Origin: an uncultured Bacteroidales bacterium
GTDB taxonomy: Bacteria; Bacteroidota; Bacteroidia; Bacteroidales; UBA932
Assembly: GCA_900541925.1 (NCBI GenBank)
Contig: UQMB01000002.1
Location: 162,893-226,892 of the forward strand
DNA: 64,000 nucleotides
Direction of reading: 5' to 3'
Positions 42,603-51,275 of this stretch are shown one piece after another. How positions within the stretch are numbered: position 1 is the first letter of the stretch; each line of letters begins with the position of its first letter. The notes beneath the pieces are model-generated. The model was not told the origin of the DNA and ran no database searches. It was given only the letters and a program-made list of their open reading frames with translations. Both the position numbers and the translations under genes were made by a program.

Positions 42603-44060
42603 TTATGCAATATAAGTACCCGCGACTGTATCTCCGCCGTGTCCCGTCCAGTTGGTGTGGAAGAACTCGCCGCGCGGACGGTCGGTGCGCTCGTAGGTGT
42701 GCGCGCCGAAGTAGTCGCGCTGAGCCTGGAGAAGATTGGCAGGAAGCCTTCCGCAGCGGTAGCCGTCATAGTATTCGAGGGCAGCGCTGAGGGTAGGTGC
42801 AGGCACGCCGTTCACGATAGCCTGTCCGAGCACGTTCCTCCAACCCTGCTGAGCCTCGGCGAGCTTGTCGCAGAAATAAGGGTCGAGAAGGATGTTGGCG
42901 ATGTCAGGATTCTTGTCGAAAGCCTCCTTGATCTTGCCGAGGAAAACGCTGCGGATGATGCAGCCGCCCCTCCACATGAGGGCGATTCCGCCATAGTTGA
43001 GATTCCATCCGTATTCCTTGGCGGCTGCGCGCATGAGAGTGTAACCCTGCGCATAAGACACCACCTTGGCGGCGAAGAGGGCCTTGCGGAGATCCTCGAG
43101 GAAGGCCTTCCTGTCACCTGTGAACTTGACAGGCGAAGGACCCTGGAGAATCTTGGATGCCGCAACCCTCTCCTCCTTCTGGGCTGAGAGGCAGCGTGCG
43201 AACACGGCCTCGCCGATGAGGGTGAGAGGCACGCCGGCGTCGAGAGCGGCCACAGCAGTCCACTTGCCGGTACCCTTCTGGCCGGCGGTGTCGAGGATAT
43301 AGTCAAGCACATACTTGCCGTCCTCGTCCTTCTTGGCGAGGATGTCGCGGGTAATCTCGATCAGGTAGCTGTCCAGGTCGCCCTTATTCCACTCGGCGAA
43401 CACCTCGTGCATCTCCTCGTTTGTCATGCCGAGGATATCTTTCATGATCTGATAGCACTCGCAGATGAGCTGGATGTCACCGTACTCGATTCCGTTGTGC
43501 ACCATCTTCACAAAGTGGCCGGCACCGCCTTCGCCGACCCAGTCGCAGCACGGAGTGCCGTCCGCGACCTTGGCGCAGATGCCCTGGAAGATAGGCTTCA
43601 CATAAGGCCACGCGGCAGGCGATCCGCCAGGCATCATGGAAGGGCCGTTGAGGGCACCCTCCTCTCCGCCGGACACGCCGGTGCCGACATAGAGAAGACC
43701 CTTGCTCTCCACATACGCGGTGCGGCGCGTGGTGTCAGGGAAATGGGTGTTGCCGCCGTCGATGATGATGTCTCCCTTGTCAAGGAGAGGGATGAGCTTG
43801 TCGATGAAGTCATCCACGGCCTGGCCGGCCTTAACCATCAGGAAGACCTTGCGCGGGCTCTTCAGTGAAGACACGAAATCCTCCAGAGAGCGGGCCCCGT
43901 AGATGTTCTTGCCCTTGCCGCGTCCCTCCATGAACTTGTCAACCTTCTCCACAGTGCGGTTGAATACACTGACATGGAAGCCTTTGCTCTCCATGTTGAG
44001 GACCAGGTTCTCGCCCATTACGGCAAGTCCGATAAGTCCGATGTCTGAAACTGGTTTCAT
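42603..44060 (-). CDS. gnd: 6-phosphogluconate dehydrogenase, decarboxylating
   Basis: A 485-residue enzyme oxidising 6-phosphogluconate to ribulose-5-phosphate and CO2 with reduction of NADP. The Rossmann start IGLIGLAVMGENLVLNM, the second-domain signature IIDGGNTHFPDT, VGTGVSGGEEGALNGPSMMPGG (given in part) and the catalytic HFVKMVHNGIEYGDIQLI with Lys and Asn are all present. The length is typical of the long, dimeric form. Its presence inside a hexuronate operon, one base from pdxB, is unusual and suggests that the pathway feeds 6-phosphogluconate. Confidence 0.95.
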   Translation of the reverse strand: MKPVSDIGLIGLAVMGENLVLNMESKGFHVSVFNRTVEKVDKFMEGRGKGKNIYGARSLEDFVSSLKSPRKVFLMVKAGQAVDDFIDKLIPLLDKGDIIIDGGNTHFPDTTRRTAYVESKGLLYVGTGVSGGEEGALNGPSMMPGGSPAAWPYVKPIFQGICAKVADGTPCCDWVGEGGAGHFVKMVHNGIEYGDIQLICECYQIMKDILGMTNEEMHEVFAEWNKGDLDSYLIEITRDILAKKDEDGKYVLDYILDTAGQKGTGKWTAVAALDAGVPLTLIGEAVFARCLSAQKEERVAASKILQGPSPVKFTGDRKAFLEDLRKALFAAKVVSYAQGYTLMRAAAKEYGWNLNYGGIALMWRGGCIIRSVFLGKIKEAFDKNPDIANILLDPYFCDKLAEAQQGWRNVLGQAIVNGVPAPTLSAALEYYDGYRCGRLPANLLQAQRDYFGAHTYERTDRPRGEFFHTNWTGHGGDTVAGTYIA

Positions 44061-44061
44061 A

Positions 44062-45204
44062 TTATTTGTCTGTTGATTGATTTACTTTGAAGCCCAATGC
44101 CTCGAGAGCCCCTGCCAGAGCGGTGTCGCCGCCTTTCAGCTTGAGCGTGAACGCTGACGGCTCCCTGCGTACAGGATAATCGCCGCGCAGTTTCTCGAAC
44201 AACTCGAGGTTTCCGCGCAGCCTCCCGCTGTCCTCAAGGACATCATAAGTGTAGAGTACCGCCTCCGAGAGCACCTCCTGACGGGTCTTGCCGGCCGCGT
44301 CAATGCCGAATTCGAGAGGCATGGAAGGCGACGGGATGTCCCCCGGGAACCAGTCCGTGAGCGGAAGTCCGAGGACCTCCGAGACCGTGCGCACGCTGGC
44401 CGCGGTACCGTTGGCCTTGCCGTCGGCGCTGTAGCCCGCGATATGCGGGGTCGTGATGTCCAGCAGCGAGACGAGTTCCGGATCAAGGTCAGGCTCACCT
44501 TCCCACACGTCGAGTACGCCTCCGGCGATCGCGCGGGCCTTGAGAGCCTGCTTGAGCGCGGCATTGTCCACAACCGGCCCGCGGGAAGAGTTGACAAGTA
44601 TCTGTGACGGGCTCATCTTCCCGATACGCTCCGCATCAAAAAGGTGCCATGTGGCATCCTCTCCATCCCGGGACAGCGGCACATGCAGTGTGATTATGTC
44701 GCTCCGGCGGAGAATCTCATCCAGAGACACGAAACCTCCGTTCCCCTCCCTGCGCTCGCGCGGAGGGTCGTTGAGCAGCACCTTCATGGCGAGAGCCGAG
44801 GCGGCCTGCGCCACCTTGGAGCCCACATTGCCTACGCCCACCACGCCGAGGGTCTTTCCCTCAAGGTCGAATGAGCGCATCCTCGAGAGACTCACCAGCA
44901 CGGAACTCATATACTGCTTGACCGACCAGGAGTTGCATCCCGGGGCGTTCCGCCAGATGATGCCGTGCTCCTCGCACCAGCCGGTGTCGATATGGTCGAA
45001 GCCTATCGTCGCGGTGGCTATCACTTTGACGGAAGATCCCTTCAGCAGGGACTCGTCACAGATGGTTCTCGTGCGGGTGATGATGGCGTCAGCATCCCTG
45101 ACCACTTCCGGGGTCGTCTCCTTGCCGGGGAGATACACCACCTCCGCGTAAGGCTCGAGAACCCCGCGGAGGAAAGGTATCTTGTTGTCGCAAACTATCT
45201 TCAT
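44062..45204 (-). CDS. pdxB: 4-phosphoerythronate dehydrogenase PdxB
   Basis: A 380-residue D-2-hydroxyacid dehydrogenase with the PdxB-type N-terminus MKIVCDNKIPFLRGVLEPYAE (given here within limits) and C-terminal dimerisation domain. The NAD motif is VGVGNVGSKVA; the catalytic Arg is in VNSSRGPVVDN, Glu in WEGEPDLD and His in TPHIAGYSADGK. PdxB oxidises 4-phosphoerythronate in pyridoxal phosphate synthesis. Its operon partners handle sugar acids, so either B6 synthesis is linked to this flux or the enzyme acts on a related hydroxyacid. The first reading is the default. Confidence 0.88.
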   Translation of the reverse strand: MKIVCDNKIPFLRGVLEPYAEVVYLPGKETTPEVVRDADAIITRTRTICDESLLKGSSVKVIATATIGFDHIDTGWCEEHGIIWRNAPGCNSWSVKQYMSSVLVSLSRMRSFDLEGKTLGVVGVGNVGSKVAQAASALAMKVLLNDPPRERREGNGGFVSLDEILRRSDIITLHVPLSRDGEDATWHLFDAERIGKMSPSQILVNSSRGPVVDNAALKQALKARAIAGGVLDVWEGEPDLDPELVSLLDITTPHIAGYSADGKANGTAASVRTVSEVLGLPLTDWFPGDIPSPSMPLEFGIDAAGKTRQEVLSEAVLYTYDVLEDSGRLRGNLELFEKLRGDYPVRREPSAFTLKLKGGDTALAGALEALGFKVNQSTDK

Positions 45205-45205
45205 C

Positions 45206-46486
45206 TCAGTCCTTGAATCTCTCAGGATATGCCCAGAGCCCCAGGGCAGGGTTGGAGATGTAGTAGATCTCCTCGCCGTCCGGCATGGTGTTCCAGCCGT
45301 CCTTAAGCCTCTCAGGATGATAGTGTTCCATTATGCTGTCGAGGTCGCCGTACTTGAATCCGACGCTCTCTATCTCTTCCTTGCTCATGTCCGGGCCCGG
45401 GCAGTACGTGATGGTGAAACGTCCCTCGGACGAACCGTGGATAAGGTGGGCCGAGGCGCCGAGATTCTCCTGGAGGTCGGCATTGTTCTCCGTGGCCTCA
45501 AGAGTATGTGGCGTGCCCTTGTAGCCGTACTTGCGTATCAGGCCGTCGATCGTCTTGTCCTCCCCGAATTCCTTGAGGGCCGGGGCCAGCACCACGAGTT
45601 CCGCCCCGTCGGCAAGGGCCATGCGGGTGCGGTAGACGCTCTTGTTGCCGAGCCAGGTGCTCTTGAACTCCTCCGGGTCGAGGTACACGAGGCATTTCTT
45701 GATCTCGTGGTCGACCATGATGAAATTGGTCTCCAGGGAGAGGTCGGAAGCCTTCTGGAAGCACTCGAAATCGTCGCCGACAAAAAGGCCCTTGAGTTCC
45801 ATCTCCCCCGTCTGCTCATTCTTGGCGCGGACGGTGAGCACATATACTATAGGGAGGTCCTTTATGAAATTGGTCCTCGCATACTCCATCACGTCGCGGA
45901 CAGGAGACTTGGCCCTGCCCATAATGCGCTCCATCCCGTAGGTGGCGCCGATATAATGGCTCTTGTTGATGCCCTCGGAGCCGCCGACTCCCACGAAGAT
46001 GTTCTTGGTATAGTTCGCCATGCCTATCACCTCGTGAGGCACGACCTGCCCGATAGAGAGAATCAGGTCGAATGACGGGTCAAGCAGGAGTTTGTTGACC
46101 TGGGCGGGCCAGCTGTAGTTGAGCCTGCCCTCGGAAACCTTGTTGACATACTCGGCAGGCACCTGCCCCACAGTGACGACATCATTGCGCCAGTCATGCA
46201 CACGGAAACGGTCGGCCGGGACATGCCCGAACATCGTGCTGATCTGCTCGTCCGTCATCGGAGAATGCGTACCGAGCGCCGGCATCACGTCCGTGAGCGC
46301 GTCACCGAAATAGTCATAGACCATCTCGGTGATCGGCCCGGCGTATGAGTTGAGACGGGTGAAGTCCGGCGGCAGAGCCAGCACGCGCTTCTTCGTCCCC
46401 ATCTTGTCGAAGACCTCCTTCAATATGGCCCTGACCTCATCAGGGCGTATGTTGTCGGTCTTGGAACCTCTTGCGTAGTACAGCAT
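45206..46486 (-). CDS. LarA-like nickel-dependent 2-hydroxyacid racemase/epimerase homologue
   Basis: A 426-residue member of the lactate racemase (LarA) superfamily. Active LarA enzymes use a nickel-pincer nucleotide to racemise or epimerise 2-hydroxyacids. Key features seem retained: LPPDFTRLNSYAG (the DxTR motif), GTHSPMTDEQ with the catalytic-type His, VPHEVIG, and the cofactor-lysine region MANYTKNIFVGVGG. The N-terminal and C-terminal domains are both complete. Members of this superfamily epimerise aldonic acids at C2, which would fit mannonate-gluconate exchange here; this is inferred from neighbours. The cofactor-synthesis genes larB, larC and larE are not in the window. Confidence 0.8.
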   Translation of the reverse strand: MLYYARGSKTDNIRPDEVRAILKEVFDKMGTKKRVLALPPDFTRLNSYAGPITEMVYDYFGDALTDVMPALGTHSPMTDEQISTMFGHVPADRFRVHDWRNDVVTVGQVPAEYVNKVSEGRLNYSWPAQVNKLLLDPSFDLILSIGQVVPHEVIGMANYTKNIFVGVGGSEGINKSHYIGATYGMERIMGRAKSPVRDVMEYARTNFIKDLPIVYVLTVRAKNEQTGEMELKGLFVGDDFECFQKASDLSLETNFIMVDHEIKKCLVYLDPEEFKSTWLGNKSVYRTRMALADGAELVVLAPALKEFGEDKTIDGLIRKYGYKGTPHTLEATENNADLQENLGASAHLIHGSSEGRFTITYCPGPDMSKEEIESVGFKYGDLDSIMEHYHPERLKDGWNTMPDGEEIYYISNPALGLWAYPERFKD

Positions 46487-46494
46487 ATCTTTCT

Positions 46495-47574
46495 CTATCT
46501 CTTGACGCGGGCGTTACCCTGCCAGATGCTCCATACCTGCTCCTCATCGGCAGGCTGGCCGTAATCGGTGAGGAAGGTAGTGGCAAGCGCGCCGCTCGCC
46601 CAGCCGAACTGGATCCACTTCTCAGGCTCCCATCCCCTGAGGACGGCATAGAGAAGTCCGCCCACGAATCCGTCTCCGCCGCCGATGCGGTCGAGGACAT
46701 GGATCTCACGAGGCTCGACCACATGCCATGTGTCGCCTTCGAGCATGATGGCGCCCCAGTTGTGGCTGTTGGTGTTGTTGACCTGGCGGAGAGTGGTGGC
46801 GAACACCTGCGCTCCCGGATACTCCTTCTTCACGCGGCGTATCATCTCCTTGAATCCGTCGATCTTGGAAGCGATGTCCTTGCCGCCGGCTTCAGGTCCC
46901 TCGATGCCCAGGCACAGCTGGAAGTCCTCCTCGTTGCCGATGAGGATGTCGGAGACGCTGCATATCTCGGAGAAGATATCGTGGAGTTCCTGCTCGCGGC
47001 CCTTCCAGAATGAGGCGCGGTAGTTGAGGTCGAAGCTGATGCGGGTGCCGTATTTCTTGGCGGCGCGGGCTATCTCAAGGCAGAACCTGCTCGTGTCAGG
47101 GCTGAGCGCGGCGATGAGTCCGGAGAGGTGGACGATCTGCACTCCCTCCTGTCCGAAGATGCGGTCGAGGTCGAAGTCCTTGACATTGAGGGTGCGTCCC
47201 ACCTCTCCTGCGCGGTCATTCCACACTCTCGGTCCCCTGGAACCGTAGCCGCTGTCGGCGATATTGATCTGGTGTCTGTAACCCCAAGGTCCGCCCTGAG
47301 GCACTTCCGGGCCCTCGAAGTCCATGCCGCGGGAGCGGAGGTTGGACTTGATGAAAGCGGCGAACGGGCTGTCCTTCACGAATGCGGTCAGCACCTTGAC
47401 AGGAAGTCCGAGGTATGAGGACACGCTGGCCACATTGGTCTCGGCGCTGGTGGCCTGGAGATGCAGCACGTCGCTGCTCTGTACGGGCTGGCCGTTCTCA
47501 GGAGTGATGCGGAGTCCCATGCTGGTAGGGACGAGGAGGGCATATTTGCAGCCCTGTTTAAGTGTCATATCCAT
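46495..47574 (-). CDS. PfkB-family carbohydrate kinase
   Basis: A 359-residue ribokinase-like sugar kinase. The C-terminal signature HVLDRIGGGDGFVGGLLYAVL carries the anion hole and catalytic Asp; SAETNVASVSSYLG and ISFDLNYRASFW are other family landmarks. In Bacteroidota, such genes beside uronate genes are usually called 2-dehydro-3-deoxygluconokinase. Since gnd is in the same operon and no KDPG aldolase is seen, gluconate is an alternative substrate. I chose ATG 47574 (MDMTLKQG), which follows a -7 box; ATG 47568 is also possible. Confidence 0.85.
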   Translation of the reverse strand: MDMTLKQGCKYALLVPTSMGLRITPENGQPVQSSDVLHLQATSAETNVASVSSYLGLPVKVLTAFVKDSPFAAFIKSNLRSRGMDFEGPEVPQGGPWGYRHQINIADSGYGSRGPRVWNDRAGEVGRTLNVKDFDLDRIFGQEGVQIVHLSGLIAALSPDTSRFCLEIARAAKKYGTRISFDLNYRASFWKGREQELHDIFSEICSVSDILIGNEEDFQLCLGIEGPEAGGKDIASKIDGFKEMIRRVKKEYPGAQVFATTLRQVNNTNSHNWGAIMLEGDTWHVVEPREIHVLDRIGGGDGFVGGLLYAVLRGWEPEKWIQFGWASGALATTFLTDYGQPADEEQVWSIWQGNARVKR

Positions 47575-47606
47575 ATTTCTTGAATGTTTCAGTACAACAT
47601 AACATA

Positions 47607-47614
47607 CAAAGTTA
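47607..47614 (-). promoter_or_regulatory. -7 box upstream of the PfkB kinase gene
   Basis: TAACTTTG on the minus strand, exact to the consensus, 6 bases after the GH28 stop and 32 bases before the kinase ATG. It would let the six metabolic genes be expressed apart from the GH28 gene. Confidence 0.5.
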
Positions 47615-47619
47615 ATCAA

Positions 47620-48942
47620 TTATTTGTTCTTTTCAGCTTCCGGAGTTCCTTTCGGAAGCTCCCAGTCCTGCTTCTTCTGAGCGCGCCGCGGAGCCTGGTG
47701 AAGCTCTGTGAAGACATTGTTGTCCTCGATGACGATGTCGGAAAGCTGATACTGGTCCGGCTTCTCGGCTATCTCTATGGCCTGCTCGGAGCAGGTGAGG
47801 CGGCAGTTCCGGATGGTCACGTGCTCCCCGTACGACATCGGGATGTCCTCGCGGCCCTTCAGGTCGAAGAACTGTGTCCACGGATGCACATAGAATGCCC
47901 AGCGGACCTCGCCGGTGATGTTCTCCACCAGCACATATTCATAACGCTGCGGAGTGTCCGGGCGCATCTTCATCTGCAGCAGGCGGGTTGCCCCGTGCAC
48001 TTCGGAGTCACGCAGGATCACGTTCCGTCCGCCGACGCACTCGCTGCCGAAGGTGATGACGCCGGGGCCCTTGCCGAACCAGCATTTCTCCACGAGTATG
48101 TTGTTGTTGACCCCGTTGTCCGGGTCGGTGTCAGCCCACGGGCCCTTGCCGCCCTTGATGGCTATGATGTCATCGTTGACCGAGATGTGGCAGCCGATGA
48201 TGTGGACATTGTCGCATGCGTCCAAGTCGATGGCGTCGGAGCTCGGGGCGGCCACAGGCGAATGAGGGGCGAAGATGGTGACATCCTTCATCCTCACATA
48301 GTCGCACTTGTAGAGGTGGGTGGTCCAGAACCCGGAATTGCGCAGGGTCACGCCCTCGATCAGGATATCCTTGCCTCCGGCAACATATATCATCCTCGGC
48401 CTCAGGGCCTCAAGGTTGGTGCAGGCCGGATTGACGCGGCGGCGAGTCCAGAAATCCCTCCAGTACCTCAGGCCGTTGCCGTCGATGACGCCCTCTCCCC
48501 TGATGGAGAAGCCCTGCACATCGTATGCGTTGACAAGCGCCGCGATGTATGGCTGGATCACACCCTCGATGTGCACCTTGGCCACCGGGTAGTCGGAAAT
48601 GTCGTCGCTGCCTTTCAGCACCGCGCCCTTCTCAAGCAGCAGATGGGTTCCGGACTTGAAGAAAAGCGAGCTGGTGAGCCACACTCCCTTCGGCACGACC
48701 ACGGTACCGCCGTCCACCGAGGCGACGTCTATCGCTTTCTGTATGGCTGCAGTCTGCAGAAGAGTGCTGTCACGCACTGCGCCGTAGTCGGTTATGACGA
48801 AGCGCCTTGCCTGGGAAGCGGGTATCGCGGCAGGCTTGGAGCTGAACCATTTTTCAACAGGAGTCCCGTCTGGCCACGACTCTGCGCGGCAAAGGGATGT
48901 CGCCAAAAAGGCGAGAATCATAAAGGAAAGGATTCTTTTCAT
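47620..48942 (-). CDS. Glycoside hydrolase family 28 (polygalacturonase-like)
   Basis: A 440-residue secreted enzyme with a signal peptide (cleavage near CRAES, about residue 20) and a GH28 right-handed beta-helix. The catalytic region is visible as SSDAIDLDACDNVHI and NDDIIAIKGGKG, supplying the three aspartates, with DYGAVRDSTLLQTAAIQKAI as the typical N-terminal repeat. GH28 members hydrolyse polygalacturonan or rhamnogalacturonan; which one is not clear. It heads the minus-strand hexuronate operon and is divergent from the nitroreductase unit. Confidence 0.92.
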   Translation of the reverse strand: MKRILSFMILAFLATSLCRAESWPDGTPVEKWFSSKPAAIPASQARRFVITDYGAVRDSTLLQTAAIQKAIDVASVDGGTVVVPKGVWLTSSLFFKSGTHLLLEKGAVLKGSDDISDYPVAKVHIEGVIQPYIAALVNAYDVQGFSIRGEGVIDGNGLRYWRDFWTRRRVNPACTNLEALRPRMIYVAGGKDILIEGVTLRNSGFWTTHLYKCDYVRMKDVTIFAPHSPVAAPSSDAIDLDACDNVHIIGCHISVNDDIIAIKGGKGPWADTDPDNGVNNNILVEKCWFGKGPGVITFGSECVGGRNVILRDSEVHGATRLLQMKMRPDTPQRYEYVLVENITGEVRWAFYVHPWTQFFDLKGREDIPMSYGEHVTIRNCRLTCSEQAIEIAEKPDQYQLSDIVIEDNNVFTELHQAPRRAQKKQDWELPKGTPEAEKNK

Positions 48943-48964
48943 TACGCGGCTTTGATTATTCAGG

Positions 48965-48972
48965 CAAAGATA
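48965..48972 (-). promoter_or_regulatory. -7 box of the GH28/hexuronate operon
   Basis: TATCTTTG on the minus strand, exact to the consensus, 22 bases before the GH28 ATG. No convincing -33 TTTG is seen. Confidence 0.55.
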
Positions 48973-48997
48973 GGTATTAATCTTCGTTTTTTCTCAC

Positions 48998-49005
48998 TAT
49001 TTTTG
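48998..49005 (+). promoter_or_regulatory. -7 box of the nitroreductase-GH3-HAD-GH28-GH106 unit
   Basis: TATTTTTG, exact to the consensus, 24 bases before the nitroreductase ATG. It lies back-to-back with the GH28 promoter. Confidence 0.5.
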
Positions 49006-49029
49006 TGCGTTGTATCGAAATTGAAATTT

Positions 49030-49560
49030 ATGGACAATGCAGTAATCACTGCCATCAAGACCCGCCGCAGCATACGGAGATACACAGCGGAACAGGTCTC
49101 GGATGACGAACTCAAAGCCGTGCTCGATGCAGGCACATACGCCCCCACCGGGCACAACAGGCAGGACCCGCTCATCGTGGCGGTCCAGAATCCTGACACC
49201 ATAAAGAGACTCTCCGACCTCAACGCCCGGATAATGGGCAAAGACGGCGACCCATACTACGGTGCACCGACCATCGTGCTCGTGTTCGTGCCCCGTCCGG
49301 AGGACAACCCGAACTCCATCCAGGACGGTTCTCTCGTCCTGGGGAACATGATGCTCGCGGCACACTCGCTCGGACTCGGCTCCTGCTGGATCAACAGGGA
49401 GCGTGAGATGTCTGACACGGCGGAAGGCAAGGCCCTCCAGAAAGAGCTGGGCATACCTGAAGAGTACATGGGCATCGGGGCGCTTTCGCTTGGCCGCCCG
49501 GCAAGACCCAACCCGCAGGCTCTCCCGCGCAAAGAAGGCTACTGGAGGATAGTCAAATGA
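49030..49560 (+). CDS. Nitroreductase family protein
   Basis: A 176-residue FMN-dependent oxidoreductase of the nitroreductase family. The N-terminus AVITAIKTRRSIRRYTAEQV has the FMN-phosphate-binding arginines, APTGHNRQD is the second conserved block, and LAAHSLGLGSCWINRE plus GIGALSLGRPARP complete the family pattern. The ATG at 49030 follows a promoter; the open frame upstream is antisense to GH28. Its stop overlaps the GH3 gene by ATGA. The true substrate is unknown. Confidence 0.9.
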   Translation: MDNAVITAIKTRRSIRRYTAEQVSDDELKAVLDAGTYAPTGHNRQDPLIVAVQNPDTIKRLSDLNARIMGKDGDPYYGAPTIVLVFVPRPEDNPNSIQDGSLVLGNMMLAAHSLGLGSCWINREREMSDTAEGKALQKELGIPEEYMGIGALSLGRPARPNPQALPRKEGYWRIVK

Positions 49561-51275
49561 AAAACAAAGGACACTACTTCAGGAACGGAGTGCTGGCCAC
49601 TGCCCTCGTAGGCCTGGGAGGCGGATTCGAATACCTGCGGCTCGTGCTGGCATCCCGCAGGCCCGGCAGGGCGTCCGCGATGACGCTCCGTAAGATTCTC
49701 CTGTACGCCCGCAACAGCGAATACGGACGGGAGCACCACTTCAGCGAAATCCTGATGGCCAAAAGCAACAAGGAACTGCTGGAGCGCTGGCAGAAGAACG
49801 TGAAACTCAACGACTACGAGGATTTCCGTCCCCTGGTCGAGAGACACAAGCACGGAGAGGAGAACGTACTGTTCCCGGGCAAGCCTGTGATGTACGCCAC
49901 CACCTCCGGCACCACCAGCGAGCCTAAATGGATACCCCTCACAAGGCTCTACATCTGGAATGTCTACAAGAAGATGACCCGCGTGTGGCTCTACAACTTC
50001 ATCAAAAACAGGCCTAAGGCCCTGTACGGCAACCTTCTCACCATCGTGGGCCGCGATGTGGAGGGACACGCCCCGGACGGCACGGTCTACGGTTCCGTGT
50101 CAGGCGTGACCAGAGCCGACGCCCCGCCGTTCATCAAGTACCTCTACGCCTGCCCTGACTGCGTGTACGCCATCGGTGACTACACCGCCAAGTACTACGC
50201 CATCAACAGGATAAGCATGGAGAAGAATCTCCACATGATAGTGACCGCCAACCCGTCCACCATCGTCGAGATGCAGAACAGCATCGACCGCTGGTACGAC
50301 GAGATGGTGGACGACATCGAGAAAGGCACGCTGACGGACAAGATCAAGCTGGAGCCCGAGATCAGGAAGCAGATCCTCAAGGTGCTGAGCCCGAACCCGG
50401 AAAGGGCGGAGGAGCTGCGCGCACTCAAGGAGAAACACGGCCGCGTGCTGCCGAAGCACATCTGGCCGAACATGCAGATGATGGACACATGGAAGTGCGG
50501 CAACACCAAGATATTCCTCGACAAGTTCAAGGACTCGTTCCCGGAGCACATGTTCCATCAGGAGCTGGGGTACTTCTCATCCGAGTGCCGCTTCGGACTC
50601 GTGGTGGATGACTCCATCTACACGGTACTCTTCCCGCACATGCACTATTATGAGTTCGTGGCCGAAGAGGACCTCGACGCGGCAAAGAGGGGCGAGGCTG
50701 TCCGCTACTGGCAGGTGGACGAGATCGAGGAAGGCAAGCGCTACTGCCCGTATGTGACCACCCTCGCAGGGCTCTACCGCTACAACATGAACGACCTCGT
50801 GCAGGTGGGCAGCAAGTTCCACAACACCCCGAGGGTGTTCATGATCCAGAAAATCAACGGTATAGTGTCCATCACCGGCGAGAAGCTCCACGAGAAGCAG
50901 TTCTTCGACGCGGTGGCGCTGGCGTCGAAGGAACTGGGCATCAAGGTCAAGTTCGCCATCGGGTTCGCCGTGCCGGAAGAGTCAAGATACCATTTCTACT
51001 ACGAATTCGAGGACCCTTCCGTCGGTGGGGAGCAGATGGAGCGGCTCAACCTCAAGGTGGACACCATACTCCAAAAGGAGAACATCGAGTACGAGAGCAA
51101 GCGCGACTCGTTCAGGCTCGAAGTGCCGGCGGCACACAAGCTCGTGCCGGACGCGTTCGAGAAATTCAAGACAGCCTGCCTCGCCGAAGGGATGAGGGAC
51201 GGGCAGTTCAAGCTCAACCTCCTGCTGCAGGATGAGAAGAGGCACGCCAAGTTCAAGCAGCTCGTCTCCGAATGA
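49557..51275 (+). CDS. GH3 auxin-responsive promoter family protein (acyl-adenylating)
   Basis: A 572-residue bacterial member of the GH3 family, whose plant relatives join amino acids to acyl acids by way of adenylates. The ATP-binding loop TTSGTTSEPKWIPLT is clear, with YGSVSGVTRA and GLYRYNMNDLVQVGSKF as further motifs and a C-terminal domain with VKFAIGFAVPEE. Such genes are common in Bacteroidota with no agreed role. It is coupled by ATGA on both sides (nitroreductase and HAD genes). Confidence 0.9.
   Translation: MKNKGHYFRNGVLATALVGLGGGFEYLRLVLASRRPGRASAMTLRKILLYARNSEYGREHHFSEILMAKSNKELLERWQKNVKLNDYEDFRPLVERHKHGEENVLFPGKPVMYATTSGTTSEPKWIPLTRLYIWNVYKKMTRVWLYNFIKNRPKALYGNLLTIVGRDVEGHAPDGTVYGSVSGVTRADAPPFIKYLYACPDCVYAIGDYTAKYYAINRISMEKNLHMIVTANPSTIVEMQNSIDRWYDEMVDDIEKGTLTDKIKLEPEIRKQILKVLSPNPERAEELRALKEKHGRVLPKHIWPNMQMMDTWKCGNTKIFLDKFKDSFPEHMFHQELGYFSSECRFGLVVDDSIYTVLFPHMHYYEFVAEEDLDAAKRGEAVRYWQVDEIEEGKRYCPYVTTLAGLYRYNMNDLVQVGSKFHNTPRVFMIQKINGIVSITGEKLHEKQFFDAVALASKELGIKVKFAIGFAVPEESRYHFYYEFEDPSVGGEQMERLNLKVDTILQKENIEYESKRDSFRLEVPAAHKLVPDAFEKFKTACLAEGMRDGQFKLNLLLQDEKRHAKFKQLVSE

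Noticed and set aside
42578..42769. 64-codon N-terminal extension of the UxaE-like gene
   Set aside because: It overlaps the end of gnd and is S/T/A-rich shadow sequence.
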